From Mycoplana rhizolycopersici (GTDB taxonomy: Bacteria > Pseudomonadota > Alphaproteobacteria > Rhizobiales > Rhizobiaceae), in NCBI RefSeq assembly GCF_013378445.1, contig NZ_JABXYK010000003.1, forward strand, positions 124,001-188,000: a stretch of 64,000 nucleotides of DNA, written 5' to 3'. The position numbers were made by a program, and so were the translations under genes. This document shows, in pieces, positions 15,687 to 24,736 of this stretch (positions are counted from its first letter, which is position 1; every line of letters begins with the position of its first letter). The notes beneath the pieces were generated by a model. The model had not been told where the DNA came from. It saw nothing but the letters and a program-made list of their open reading frames with translations, and did not search any database.

Positions 15687-17945
15687 ATGAGCGAACCAGC
15701 CAAGCTACAGGACCGGCTCCGGGCGGAATTCGCTGAGGAGCCGAGGCACGAAGGGGATGCGCGCCGGCACAGCGGCGCTGCAGTGGACAGCCCGCGTCCG
15801 TCCGCGGCAGCGGCAGAGACACCCGTACCCTTCGACCAGCATTTCGCGTCCGGACTTGTGGCGGGCCTGACGTTGATCTCGGCCTGCCTTGTCCTTGTCT
15901 CCGGCGTCCTACAGGAGTTCTACGTGGCTGCGAGCGGCCTGGCAGCCGCCGGTTTCGCAGCCGCGATCCTCTTGTGGCGGGGAAGGTTTCAGGCCGAGCA
16001 CCGTGTTTCGAACCATGTCGAGCGCCATCACGATCGCAGCTGGGAGGAGAAGGAGACGGCCGCCGTCACGGCTGCGATCCACGACATCCTGCGCGACATC
16101 GTCATGGTGCGTTCGCTCGACGGGCGGATCCTTCGCGCCAACGCGGTTCTCAGCGATCTGGTCGGCATCGTCGATCCGACCGGACTGTCGTGCAGTGAGC
16201 TTGGTCTCGATTTCCGTTCGCAGACGCTGCCTTATCACTACGATGTAGAAATCACGACGCCCGGCGGAACGCGCATCTATGCCTGGCACGACATAACCAT
16301 TCGCGATCCGGCGACGGGCGATCTCGTGATCCACAGCATCGCCCGCGACGTGACCGAAGAGCGCAGGGCGGAGAACGAACGCGAGATCGCCCGCCGCCGT
16401 GCCGAAATGGCCAACGAGACGAAGTCGCGCCTGCTGGCCACCGTCAGCCACGAGATCCGCACGCCCCTTTCGGGAATTCTCGGCATGTCGCATCTGATCG
16501 GCCAGACGCGGCTGACGGCCGAACAGAAGAACTATCTTTCCGGCATGCGCCAGTCCGGCCATGCCCTGGTGCAGCTTGTCGACGATCTTCTCGACTTCTC
16601 CAGCATCGAGGCCGGGCGCTTCCAGCTGCGGCCCTGCGAGGAACCGGTGCGGCCGCTTTTGGAGAGCGTAGTGGAAATGCTCTCCCCGCGCGCCCATGAA
16701 AAGGGCATCGAAATCGGCTCGTTCGTTTCGGTCGAGGTCCCGTCGGTGATGCTGTTCGACGGCCCGCGCCTGCGGCAGGTTCTCTACAACGTGATCGGCA
16801 ATGCCGTTAAGTTCACCTCCGCCGGCGGCGTCTATCTGGAGACCGGGATCGAGGGCGAACAGATCGTGATCAGGGTTGCAGACAGCGGGCCGGGCATGAC
16901 CGCGGACGAGCAGGCGCGCGTATTCGAGGCATTCGAGCAGGCCGGCGGCGCGGCGCAGCGCCGCGGCGGCACCGGGCTGGGGCTTGCGATTTCCGCGCGG
17001 ATCCTGCGCGAGGCGGGTGGGGCGCTGACGCTGTCGAGCGAAGTCGGGCGCGGCTCGACCTTCACCATCCGCATGCCGGCGGCGCTTACGCTGGCGCCGA
17101 CGAACCGCCGGGCGGGGCCGCTGCGCGGCTCGACCGTCTTCCTCTATGCGCCGGAAGGGCCGGCCTCGAAAGCGCTGAAGCGCACCATCGAGACGCTGGG
17201 CGGCGCCTGCCGTCACATGTCGGTCCTCAAGGATGCGCTCGAATTCACCCAGAGCACGATCGCCTTCCCGCTGACGGACATCATCGTCGACAACCGGCTT
17301 TCGGGCGAGTTCCGGCGCGAGCTAGCCCATCTTTCTCCCTTTGCGGATACCCATATCCGGCGCGTCTATCTGGTCAATCCGGAAGAGCGGACCGGCCGGG
17401 CGATCGGCAACTGCGAAGGCTATGACGCCTGGCTGATCCGCCCTTTGCGGGAACGCTCGCTGGTCGAGGTGCTGCGCGGGCGCATGAAGGGGATCGAGGT
17501 CCGCGACGCCATCAACGACAATCGCCCGATCCTCAAGGAGCCGCCCCAGGAGGAGGAGATGCCTGTGCCGGCGGCACGGGTGCTGCTTGCCGAAGACGAT
17601 CCGATCAACGCCATGCTGGTGCGGTCCATGCTGTCGAAGGCCGGTTTCGAGGTTCAGGTGGTCGAGGACTTTCCTGCGCTGCTCGAGGCGACAGCGGGAG
17701 GCGCGCAGGGCGTAGACGTCATCATCACCGATCTGGGGATGCCGGGGGGCGAGGGGCGCGAGGTCGTGCGCCGTCTCGCCGCCGGAGCAGGCTGGCCCCC
17801 GGTGATCGTGCTGACGGCCGATCGCCGTCAGGGCGTGCATCAGGAACTGCTGGCCTGCGGTGCCGCAGCCGTGCTGGCAAAGCCTGCCGAGCCGCCCGCC
17901 CTTCTGGCCGAGGTCTCGCGTCTCGCCGCAGCGCGGCAGAGGTAG
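15687..17945 (+). CDS. Membrane hybrid sensor histidine kinase/response regulator
   Basis: A 752-residue protein. Order: two adjacent transmembrane helices (about 50-95), a PAS-like sensor (about 120-225), HisKA with LLATVSHEIRTPLSG (phospho-His about 255), HATPase (N-box NVIGNAVKFT, G1 DSGPGM, G2 GGTGLGLAI), a degenerate receiver-like segment (about 470-590) and a C-terminal receiver (LLAEDDPIN; phospho-Asp about 682 in IITDLGMPG; Lys in VLAKPAE). There is no output domain or partner regulator next to it, so signals probably pass to an unlinked protein. The segment between kinase and receiver seems to lack the acidic pocket. Confidence 0.92.
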   Translation: MSEPAKLQDRLRAEFAEEPRHEGDARRHSGAAVDSPRPSAAAAETPVPFDQHFASGLVAGLTLISACLVLVSGVLQEFYVAASGLAAAGFAAAILLWRGRFQAEHRVSNHVERHHDRSWEEKETAAVTAAIHDILRDIVMVRSLDGRILRANAVLSDLVGIVDPTGLSCSELGLDFRSQTLPYHYDVEITTPGGTRIYAWHDITIRDPATGDLVIHSIARDVTEERRAENEREIARRRAEMANETKSRLLATVSHEIRTPLSGILGMSHLIGQTRLTAEQKNYLSGMRQSGHALVQLVDDLLDFSSIEAGRFQLRPCEEPVRPLLESVVEMLSPRAHEKGIEIGSFVSVEVPSVMLFDGPRLRQVLYNVIGNAVKFTSAGGVYLETGIEGEQIVIRVADSGPGMTADEQARVFEAFEQAGGAAQRRGGTGLGLAISARILREAGGALTLSSEVGRGSTFTIRMPAALTLAPTNRRAGPLRGSTVFLYAPEGPASKALKRTIETLGGACRHMSVLKDALEFTQSTIAFPLTDIIVDNRLSGEFRRELAHLSPFADTHIRRVYLVNPEERTGRAIGNCEGYDAWLIRPLRERSLVEVLRGRMKGIEVRDAINDNRPILKEPPQEEEMPVPAARVLLAEDDPINAMLVRSMLSKAGFEVQVVEDFPALLEATAGGAQGVDVIITDLGMPGGEGREVVRRLAAGAGWPPVIVLTADRRQGVHQELLACGAAAVLAKPAEPPALLAEVSRLAAARQR

Positions 17946-18017
17946 CGCTGCCGTCCGGTTGCGGCTTGGTTTTTCTTGCCCGCGATGCGGCCTGTCCCTA
18001 AGGTGCGCAACGCCCCG

Positions 18018-18035
18018 GTGTCACTCTCCTGTCGC
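18018..18035 (+). promoter_or_regulatory. Pho-box (PhoB-binding site) candidate upstream of olsB
   Basis: Two seven-base direct repeats GTGTCAC (18018-18024) and CTGTCGC (18029-18035) are spaced by TCTC, the 11-base period of a Pho box (consensus CTGTCAT-N4-CTGTCAT). A TTTAAA -10-like element follows 10 bases on, and the olsB ATG is at 18065. Confidence 0.5.
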
Positions 18036-18064
18036 AGATTCGTGTTTAAAGACACGCACCTGAG

Positions 18065-18961
18065 ATGGATGGGATTTGGACGATGACCGTGGAGATCGCT
18101 GAACCAAATGTGGTGACCGAAACCGTGCTGTCGACGTGCCGCCTTCCTGTCCGCAGGCCCACCGAAGTGCTGGGCCGGATCGGCAGCCTCGAGACGAGGC
18201 TGGCGGTGACCAACAGCGAGATCGACGCGGCACAGGCCGTGCGCTATCGCGTCTTTGTGGAAGAAATGAATGCGCAGATCGCTCCGGACGCCATGCGCCG
18301 GCGGCGCGACATAGACGCATGGGACATGGTCTGCGACCATCTTCTCGTGCTCGACACGGCGATCGAAGGCGACACGGAAGAGCAGATCGTTGGAACCTAC
18401 CGCCTGCTGCGCCAGGACGTGGCGAAGGGCTCGGGCGGCTTCTATTCGCAGTCGGAATTCGATGTCGACGCGCTGATCGCCCGCCACGCCGACAAGCAGT
18501 TCATGGAACTTGGCCGTTCCTGCGTGCTTCCCCAGTATCGCACCAAGCGGACGGTGGAGTTGCTCTGGCAGGGCGCCTGGGCCTATGCGCTCAAGCACGG
18601 CATCGGCGCCATGTTCGGCTGCGGTTCGTTCTCAGGCGTCGTTCCCGAAGAACATGCCCTTGCCCTTTCCTTCCTGCACCAGAATGCCTTGGTGCGCGGG
18701 GAGTGGACCGTCAGCGCGCACGAAGATCAGTATCGCACCATGGACCTGATGCCGAGCGAGGCGGTCAATGCCCGCAAGGCGCTGTTCGCCATGCCGCCGC
18801 TGATCAAGGGGTATCTGCGGCTCGGCGCGATGATCGGCGACGGCGCCGTCGTCGACCATGCCTTCCGCACCACTGACGTGCTGATCGTCCTGCCCATCGG
18901 CAATATTTCCGGCCGCTACATCAACTATTATGGCGCGGATGCGGGACGGTTCGCCAGCTGA
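18065..18961 (+). CDS. olsB: L-ornithine N-alpha-acyltransferase OlsB (lyso-ornithine lipid synthase)
   Basis: A 298-residue GNAT-fold enzyme that transfers a 3-hydroxy fatty acyl group from ACP to ornithine, the first step of phosphorus-free ornithine lipids. Seen: QAVRYRVFVEEMNA at the start of the fold, DHLLVLD, GTYRLLRQD, and FMELGRSCVLPQYR, the acyl-acceptor core characteristic of OlsB. Placement beside tme and mutS matches the known olsB position in Sinorhizobium. The second enzyme, OlsA, is encoded at 34.5 kb. A Pho-box-like site upstream suggests phosphate control. Confidence 0.9.
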   Translation: MDGIWTMTVEIAEPNVVTETVLSTCRLPVRRPTEVLGRIGSLETRLAVTNSEIDAAQAVRYRVFVEEMNAQIAPDAMRRRRDIDAWDMVCDHLLVLDTAIEGDTEEQIVGTYRLLRQDVAKGSGGFYSQSEFDVDALIARHADKQFMELGRSCVLPQYRTKRTVELLWQGAWAYALKHGIGAMFGCGSFSGVVPEEHALALSFLHQNALVRGEWTVSAHEDQYRTMDLMPSEAVNARKALFAMPPLIKGYLRLGAMIGDGAVVDHAFRTTDVLIVLPIGNISGRYINYYGADAGRFAS

Positions 18962-19069
18962 GGCGCATGACGCACCGGGATGAATTTTCCACTGCGCAAC
19001 TGAACGCTTCCGCCATCCAGCCGGTCCGCACACAGCTTTGCGTCGAATTGCGGAAAAGCAGCGGAGATA

Positions 19070-19105
19070 GAGCATTTCCGGCGCTTCGTGATGCCGGAAA
19101 TGCTC
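19070..19105. repeat. Perfect 13-base hairpin between convergent olsB and tme
   Basis: GAGCATTTCCGGC (19070-19082) and GCCGGAAATGCTC (19093-19105) form a perfect stem with a 10-base loop. No T-run follows on either strand, so it is either a dispersed palindromic repeat or an RNA 3'-end stabiliser rather than a classic terminator. Confidence 0.6.
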
Positions 19106-19118
19106 AAAGAGGTCGTTC

Positions 19119-21404
19119 TCAGACCCCGGCGTTGTAGGCCGCCAGCGCCGCCATGTTGACGATGTCGCTGTCCTTTGCGCCCATCGAGACGATCTGGACC
19201 GACTTGTCGAGGCCAACAAGCAGCGGGCCGATCACCGTCGAGCCGCCAAGCTCCTGCAGCATCTTCGTCGAGATCGCGGCGGAGTGGAAGGCCGGCATGA
19301 CAAGCACGTTGCCCGGACCGGAGAGACGGCAGAACGGATACTGTTCCATGATCTTCGGGTTCAGCGCCACGTCGGCGGCCATTTCGCCATCATACTCGAA
19401 ATCGACGCGCCGCTTGTCGAGGATCTTGACGGCTTCGCGCACGCGCTCGGAGCGTTCGCCCGACGGGTTGCCGAACGTCGAATAGGCCAGCATCGCCACG
19501 CGCGGCTCGTAGCCGAGCCTGCGGGCGAGCCCTGCTGCTTCCTCGGCGATGTCTGCCAGTTCCTCGGCGGACGGCATGTCGTGCACAGCGGTGTCGGCCA
19601 CGAGCACGGTTCGGCCGCGGCAGAGTGCCAGCGAGGCGCCGATAATGCGATGGCCGGGCTTGGGGTCGATGCAGCGGCGAACGTCTTCCAGCGCAGTCGA
19701 ATAGTTGCGCGTCAGTCCGGTCACCATCGCATCCGCATCGCCGAGCGCTACCATGCAGGCCGCGAAGTGGTTGCGGTCGTTGTTGATCAGGCGCTGGGCG
19801 TCGCGGAAGAGGTAGCCTTTCCGCTGGATGCGGGCATACAGGTAGTCCGTATAGGCGTCGTTGCGCTTGGAGATGCGCGCGTTCAGAAGCTCGATGCCGG
19901 GGCGGTCGAGATCGATGCCGGCACGCGCCGCGGTGTCGCGCATGCGGTCTTCGCGGCCGACCAGGATGGCGGTGCCGAGCTGCTGGTTGGCATAGGAGAC
20001 GGCGGCGCGCATCATCTGCTCCTCCTCGCCCTCGGCGAAGACGACGCGCTTGGGATGCCGGCGCACGCGGGCGTAGATGTTCTGCAGCGTGGAGGCGATC
20101 GGATCGCGCCGCGCCTTCAGCTCGCGCGCATAGGCATCGAGGTCGAGCAGCGGCCGGCGGGCAACGCCCGTCTCCATCGCAGCCTGTGCGACGGCAACGG
20201 GGATGGCCGAAATGAGACGCGGGTCGAAGGGGACGGGAATGATGTATTGCGAGCCGAAGCGCGGCCGGTTGCCCTGGTAGGCGGCGGCGACGTCATCCGG
20301 CACGTCTTCCTTTGCGAGGTTGGCGAGCGCTTCTGCGGCCGCGATCTTCATGGCGTCGTTGATGGTGGTCGCGCGCACGTCCAGCGCGCCGCGGAAGATG
20401 TAGGGGAAGCCGAGAACGTTGTTGACCTGATTGGGATAGTCCGAACGTCCGGTCGCCACGATCGCGTCGTCGCGAATGCGGGCCACTTCCTCCGGGGTGA
20501 TTTCCGGGTCCGGGTTGGCCATAGCGAAGATGATCGGCTGCGGCGCCATCGATTGCACCATCTCGCTCGTCAGCGCGCCTTTCGCCGAAAGGCCGAAGAA
20601 CACGTCGGCACCGTCGAGGGCTTCCTTCAGCGAGCGCCGGTCGGTCTTGACGGCGTGTGCCGACTTCCACTGGTTCATGCCCTCTTCGCGACCCTGGTAG
20701 ATGACGCCTTTGGTGTCGCAGAGGATGACGTTCTCCGGGTTGAAGCCCATCGCCTTGATCAGCTCGATACAGGCGATCGCAGCGGCGCCCGCGCCGTTGC
20801 AGACAAGCTTCGTGGTCTTGAAGTCACGTCCGGTCAGCGTCAGTGCGTTGATCAGCCCGGCTGCGGCAATGATGGCGGTGCCGTGCTGGTCGTCATGGAA
20901 GACCGGAATGTCCATCAGTTCGCGCAGGCGCTGCTCGATGATGAAACAGTCGGGCGCCTTGATGTCTTCGAGGTTGATGCCGCCGAAGGAGGGACCGAGA
21001 TAGCGCACGCAGTTGATGAACTCGTCGACGTTCTCGGTATCGACCTCGAGATCGATGCTGTCGACGTCGGCGAAGCGCTTGAACAGGACGGACTTGCCTT
21101 CCATCACCGGCTTGGAGGCGAGCGCGCCCAGATTGCCGAGACCGAGGATGGCGGTGCCGTTGGAGATGACGGCGACCATGTTGCCGCGCGCGGTATAGTC
21201 ATAGGCGCGCGAGGGGTCCTCGGCGATCGCCTTGACCGGAGCGGCCACGCCCGGCGAATAGGCCAGCGAAAGGTCGCGCTGCGTCGCCATCGGCTTCGTC
21301 GGCGTGATTTCCAGCTTTCCCGGCCGGCCGCGTGCATGGAAATCCAGCGCCTCCTGATCGGTCACGCTTGCAACAGCCCGTTTTGTCTTGCCGGTTTCCG
21401 CCAT
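19119..21404 (-). CDS. tme: NADP-type malic enzyme fused to a phosphotransacetylase-like domain
   Basis: A 761-residue chimeric malic enzyme that decarboxylates malate to pyruvate. The malic-enzyme part (about 1-430) has [11 protein letters not shown], the NAD(P)-fold [16 protein letters not shown] and [14 protein letters not shown]-like [10 protein letters not shown]; the C-terminal part (about 440-761) is Pta-like but has no known acetyltransfer role in this family. In Sinorhizobium two such enzymes exist, Dme and Tme; adjacency to olsB, mutS and glnD matches tme. Start ATG 21404 is chosen because [10 protein letters not shown] precedes the conserved [15 protein letters not shown]; the longer frame upstream runs into the mutS promoter region. 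Confidence 0.92.
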   Translation of the reverse strand: MAETGKTKRAVASVTDQEALDFHARGRPGKLEITPTKPMATQRDLSLAYSPGVAAPVKAIAEDPSRAYDYTARGNMVAVISNGTAILGLGNLGALASKPVMEGKSVLFKRFADVDSIDLEVDTENVDEFINCVRYLGPSFGGINLEDIKAPDCFIIEQRLRELMDIPVFHDDQHGTAIIAAAGLINALTLTGRDFKTTKLVCNGAGAAAIACIELIKAMGFNPENVILCDTKGVIYQGREEGMNQWKSAHAVKTDRRSLKEALDGADVFFGLSAKGALTSEMVQSMAPQPIIFAMANPDPEITPEEVARIRDDAIVATGRSDYPNQVNNVLGFPYIFRGALDVRATTINDAMKIAAAEALANLAKEDVPDDVAAAYQGNRPRFGSQYIIPVPFDPRLISAIPVAVAQAAMETGVARRPLLDLDAYARELKARRDPIASTLQNIYARVRRHPKRVVFAEGEEEQMMRAAVSYANQQLGTAILVGREDRMRDTAARAGIDLDRPGIELLNARISKRNDAYTDYLYARIQRKGYLFRDAQRLINNDRNHFAACMVALGDADAMVTGLTRNYSTALEDVRRCIDPKPGHRIIGASLALCRGRTVLVADTAVHDMPSAEELADIAEEAAGLARRLGYEPRVAMLAYSTFGNPSGERSERVREAVKILDKRRVDFEYDGEMAADVALNPKIMEQYPFCRLSGPGNVLVMPAFHSAAISTKMLQELGGSTVIGPLLVGLDKSVQIVSMGAKDSDIVNMAALAAYNAGV

Positions 21405-21515
21405 CTGTCTCCCCCTCCATTCTGGCCAAGCTCCTGTGGGCATCGCGTTCCAGACGGTCCCAAGGTGTTGTCTTCTATAGCGAGGCGCGGCTAGGGTGAC
21501 ACCTGTTTTTTTGGG

Positions 21516-24269
21516 ATGAACTATCTTTCCGTGGACGACCAAATCCTGCACAAAAGCGACATATTGACGACGGCCGAACTTGCCAGCGGGGCAAGCCGCG
21601 CATCGGCGACGCCGATGATGGAGCAGTATATCGAAATCAAGGCCAATAATCCGGACAGCCTGCTGTTTTACCGGATGGGCGATTTCTACGAGCTGTTTTT
21701 CCAGGACGCGGCCGATGCCTCGCGCGCGCTCGGCATCACGCTGACCAAGCGCGGCCAGCACATGGGGCAGGAGATCCCGATGTGCGGCGTGCCGATCCAT
21801 GCTGCAGACGACTATCTGCAGAAGCTGATCGCGCTCGGCTTCCGCGTTGCCGTCTGCGAGCAGGTGGAGGATCCCGCAGAGGCCAAGAAGCGCGGCTCGA
21901 AGTCGGTCGTCCGCCGCGACGTCGTCCGCCTCGTCACCCCGGGCACGCTGACGGAAGAAAAGCTGCTGTCACCGTCCGACGCCAACTATCTCATGACGCT
22001 GTCGCGCATCCGCGGCGGCGCCGAGCCGGCGCTGGCGCTCGCCTGGATCGACATATCCACCGGCGTCTTTCGCCTGGCCGAGACGACCCAGCAACGGCTT
22101 CTGGCCGACATCCTGCGCATCGAGCCGCGCGAACTGATCGTTCCCGACACGCTGTTCCATGATCCCGAGTTCCGGCCGGTGGTCGACGTGCTCGGGCGCG
22201 TGGTGGTGCCGCAGCCGGCGGTTCTGTTCGACAGTGCGACCGCGGAGGGGCGGATTTCACGCTATTTCGACGTCGGTACGCTCGATGGTTTCGGCACCTT
22301 TTCGCGCGCCGAGCTTTCGGCCGCATCCGCTGCCGTCGCCTATGTCGAAAAGACGCAGATCGCCGAGCGCCCGCCGCTCGGGCCACCGGAGCGTGAAAGC
22401 TCCGCGTCCACGCTTTTCATCGATCCCGCCACCCGCGCCAATCTCGAGCTGGTGCGCACGCTTTCCGGCGAACGCAGCGGCACGCTGCTCAAAGCGATCG
22501 ACCGGACCGTGACCAGCGGCGGCGCGCGGCTGCTCGCCGAACGGCTGATGTCGCCGCTGACCGATCCTGACCCGGTGAACGCGCGGCTGGATTCGATTGC
22601 CGCACTGGCCGAACGTCCCTCCTTTACGTCCGACCTGCGCGACGCATTGAAGCTTCTGCCGGACATGCCCCGCGCCCTGTCCCGGTTGGCGCTCGGCCGC
22701 GGCGGCCCGCGCGATCTCGGCGCGCTGCTGCAGGGCATGCGGGCGGCTTCGGCGGTCGGCGGCCTGATGGCGGGCGAGGATCTTTCCCAAGAGCTTGCGG
22801 GCGCCTGGCGGGATATCACGGCACTTCCGGCCGTGCTGTCGGAACGGCTGAGCGGGATGCTTGCCGACGAGTTGCCGCTCTTGAAGCGCGACGGCGGCTT
22901 CATCCGCGAGGGCGCCGATGCCGAACTCGACGAGATGCGCAGCCTTCGCGACCAGTCGCGCCGGGTGATCGCCGGCCTGCAACTGCAATATGCGGAGGAG
23001 ACCGGCGTCAAGTCGCTGAAGATCAAGCACAACAACGTGCTTGGCTACTTCATCGAGGTTTCGGCCGGCAATGCCGCAGCACTGACGGAGACGGACGAGG
23101 CGAAGGCGCGCTTCATTCACCGGCAGACGATGGCGGGCGCCATGCGCTTTACCACGACCGTGCTTTCCGAGCTGGAGACGAAGATTGCCAACGCGGCCGA
23201 CCGGGCGCTGTCGATCGAGCTTGCGGCATTCGACGCCCTGACACAGGAGGTTGTCGCGCAGGCGGATTCGATCAAGGCGGCGGCGCGGGCCCTGTCGGTC
23301 ATAGACGTCTCGCAAGGGCTTGCGGTGCTGGCCGAGGAACAGGGCTATTGCCGGCCGGTGGTCGACCGTTCTAAGATGTTCGCCATCGTCGGCGGGCGGC
23401 ATCCGGTCGTCGAGCAGGCGTTGCGCAAGCAGGCCGGCAATGCATTCGTCGCCAATTCCTGCGACCTTTCCCCCATTGCCGGCAAGGGCGATGGCGCGAT
23501 CTGGCTGCTGACCGGCCCCAACATGGGCGGTAAATCGACCTTCCTGCGCCAGAATGCATTGATCGCCATCCTCGCCCAGATGGGCAGCTACGTTCCCGCC
23601 GAAAGCGCGCATATCGGCATTGTCGATCGGCTTTTCTCACGCGTGGGCGCCTCGGACGATCTTGCCCGCGGCCGGTCGACCTTCATGGTCGAAATGGTGG
23701 AGACGGCTGCTATCCTCAACCAGGCGACCGAGCATTCTCTCGTCATCCTCGATGAGATCGGCCGGGGCACCGCCACCTTCGACGGTCTGTCGATCGCCTG
23801 GGCCGCGGTCGAGCATCTGCATGAGGCCAACCGCTGCCGCGGTCTCTTCGCCACCCATTTCCACGAACTGACGGTACTGTCGGAAAAACTCGACCGCCTG
23901 TCCAATGCCACCATGCGGGTCAAGGAGTGGGACGGCGAGGTGATCTTCCTGCATGAGGTCGGGCCGGGCGCGGCCGATCGCTCCTACGGCATCCAGGTAG
24001 CGCGGCTCGCCGGCCTTCCGGCTTCGGTGGTGGCGCGTGCCAAGGACGTGCTGGCCAAGCTCGAGGACGCCGACCGCAAGAACCCGGCAAGCCAGCTGAT
24101 AGACGACCTGCCGCTGTTCCAGATGGCCGTGCGGCGCGAGGAGACGGCGAAGGCGGCCGGCACCTCGAAGGTGGAGGAAATGCTCACGGGCCTGAGCCCC
24201 GACGACATGTCCCCGCGCGAGGCGCTGGAGGCGCTCTACGCGCTGAAGAAGGAAGCCGGCGCCCGTTAG
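21516..24269 (+). CDS. mutS: DNA mismatch repair protein MutS
   Basis: A 917-residue mismatch-recognition ATPase. The mismatch-binding domain has the [19 protein letters not shown] element (Phe-x-Glu in FYEL that stacks on the mismatch), a connector and clamp follow, and the ATPase has Walker [10 protein letters not shown], the [13 protein letters not shown] signature and Walker [12 protein letters not shown] with AWAAVEHL. Length is slightly above the usual 850-880 because of an N-terminal extension of about 30 residues before [11 protein letters not shown]. It diverges from tme with 111 bases between the starts. mutL is not in the window. Confidence 0.97.
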   Translation: MNYLSVDDQILHKSDILTTAELASGASRASATPMMEQYIEIKANNPDSLLFYRMGDFYELFFQDAADASRALGITLTKRGQHMGQEIPMCGVPIHAADDYLQKLIALGFRVAVCEQVEDPAEAKKRGSKSVVRRDVVRLVTPGTLTEEKLLSPSDANYLMTLSRIRGGAEPALALAWIDISTGVFRLAETTQQRLLADILRIEPRELIVPDTLFHDPEFRPVVDVLGRVVVPQPAVLFDSATAEGRISRYFDVGTLDGFGTFSRAELSAASAAVAYVEKTQIAERPPLGPPERESSASTLFIDPATRANLELVRTLSGERSGTLLKAIDRTVTSGGARLLAERLMSPLTDPDPVNARLDSIAALAERPSFTSDLRDALKLLPDMPRALSRLALGRGGPRDLGALLQGMRAASAVGGLMAGEDLSQELAGAWRDITALPAVLSERLSGMLADELPLLKRDGGFIREGADAELDEMRSLRDQSRRVIAGLQLQYAEETGVKSLKIKHNNVLGYFIEVSAGNAAALTETDEAKARFIHRQTMAGAMRFTTTVLSELETKIANAADRALSIELAAFDALTQEVVAQADSIKAAARALSVIDVSQGLAVLAEEQGYCRPVVDRSKMFAIVGGRHPVVEQALRKQAGNAFVANSCDLSPIAGKGDGAIWLLTGPNMGGKSTFLRQNALIAILAQMGSYVPAESAHIGIVDRLFSRVGASDDLARGRSTFMVEMVETAAILNQATEHSLVILDEIGRGTATFDGLSIAWAAVEHLHEANRCRGLFATHFHELTVLSEKLDRLSNATMRVKEWDGEVIFLHEVGPGAADRSYGIQVARLAGLPASVVARAKDVLAKLEDADRKNPASQLIDDLPLFQMAVRREETAKAAGTSKVEEMLTGLSPDDMSPREALEALYALKKEAGAR

Positions 24270-24736
24270 CGTTTTCGCGGTATCCCGCAACGGGTGCCGC
24301 CAACGGCGATTTGCGGGCCATGACGGTCAAGTCATCAAGCTGAAGTAAACAACCTGGTGCAATCATCGCGGTAATGCGATGACGACTCGGAGCAAAATTT
24401 CAGTGGGTGATTTGCTGCAATTCCTCGGTGATGTGCTGGGTAACTGGATATCGGGCAACCCTTCCAAATCGAAACTCATGCGGTGGTTGGAGCGCTGTAT
24501 CTTTGCAATCGTAGTGGCCATAGTCGCGTTATTGCTCCACCGGATCTACTGGTGACGGCCGTAATCGGCGCCATCCGGAAGAGCGCGCGTTCCGGCCATG
24601 CATGTTGGTATCTGCTCACATGCTCCCACGGTTTTGTCCCTGAGACTATGACTGTCGCTTGCGGCCAAAAAGGGCTATAGCGCTTCAGCACCGGCGGGTG
24701 ACGAAGGACAGAAGGGCAGCAGGCGGTCGCAATTTT
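24270..24736. other. Intergenic region between mutS and glnD (467 bases)
   Basis: The stretch holds one candidate small membrane-protein gene (24379-24555, annotated separately) and the glnD promoter region. A longer in-frame extension of glnD back to 24659 is open but has no family resemblance. Confidence 0.5.
24379..24555 (+). CDS. Candidate 58-residue single-pass membrane protein
   Basis: ATG at 24379 to TGA at 24555. The N-terminal half (MTTRSKISVGDLLQFLGDVL) looks amphipathic, and residues about 37-55 form a hydrophobic helix with CIFAIVVAIVALLL flanked by Arg and ending HRIYW. That is the plan of many small tail-anchored inner-membrane proteins. Against it: the ribosome site is weak (GCGGTA), base composition is lower in GC than in neighbours, and I recognise no family. 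Conservation in relatives would settle it. Confidence 0.42.
   Translation: MTTRSKISVGDLLQFLGDVLGNWISGNPSKSKLMRWLERCIFAIVVAIVALLLHRIYW

Noticed and set aside
19284-21494. 736-residue open frame on the plus strand
   Set aside because: It is antisense to tme and comes from codon bias in GC-rich DNA; the translation is rich in His, Arg and Gly with no recognisable fold, while tme has strong motifs.
22257-23612. 451-residue open frame on the minus strand
   Set aside because: Antisense shadow of mutS.
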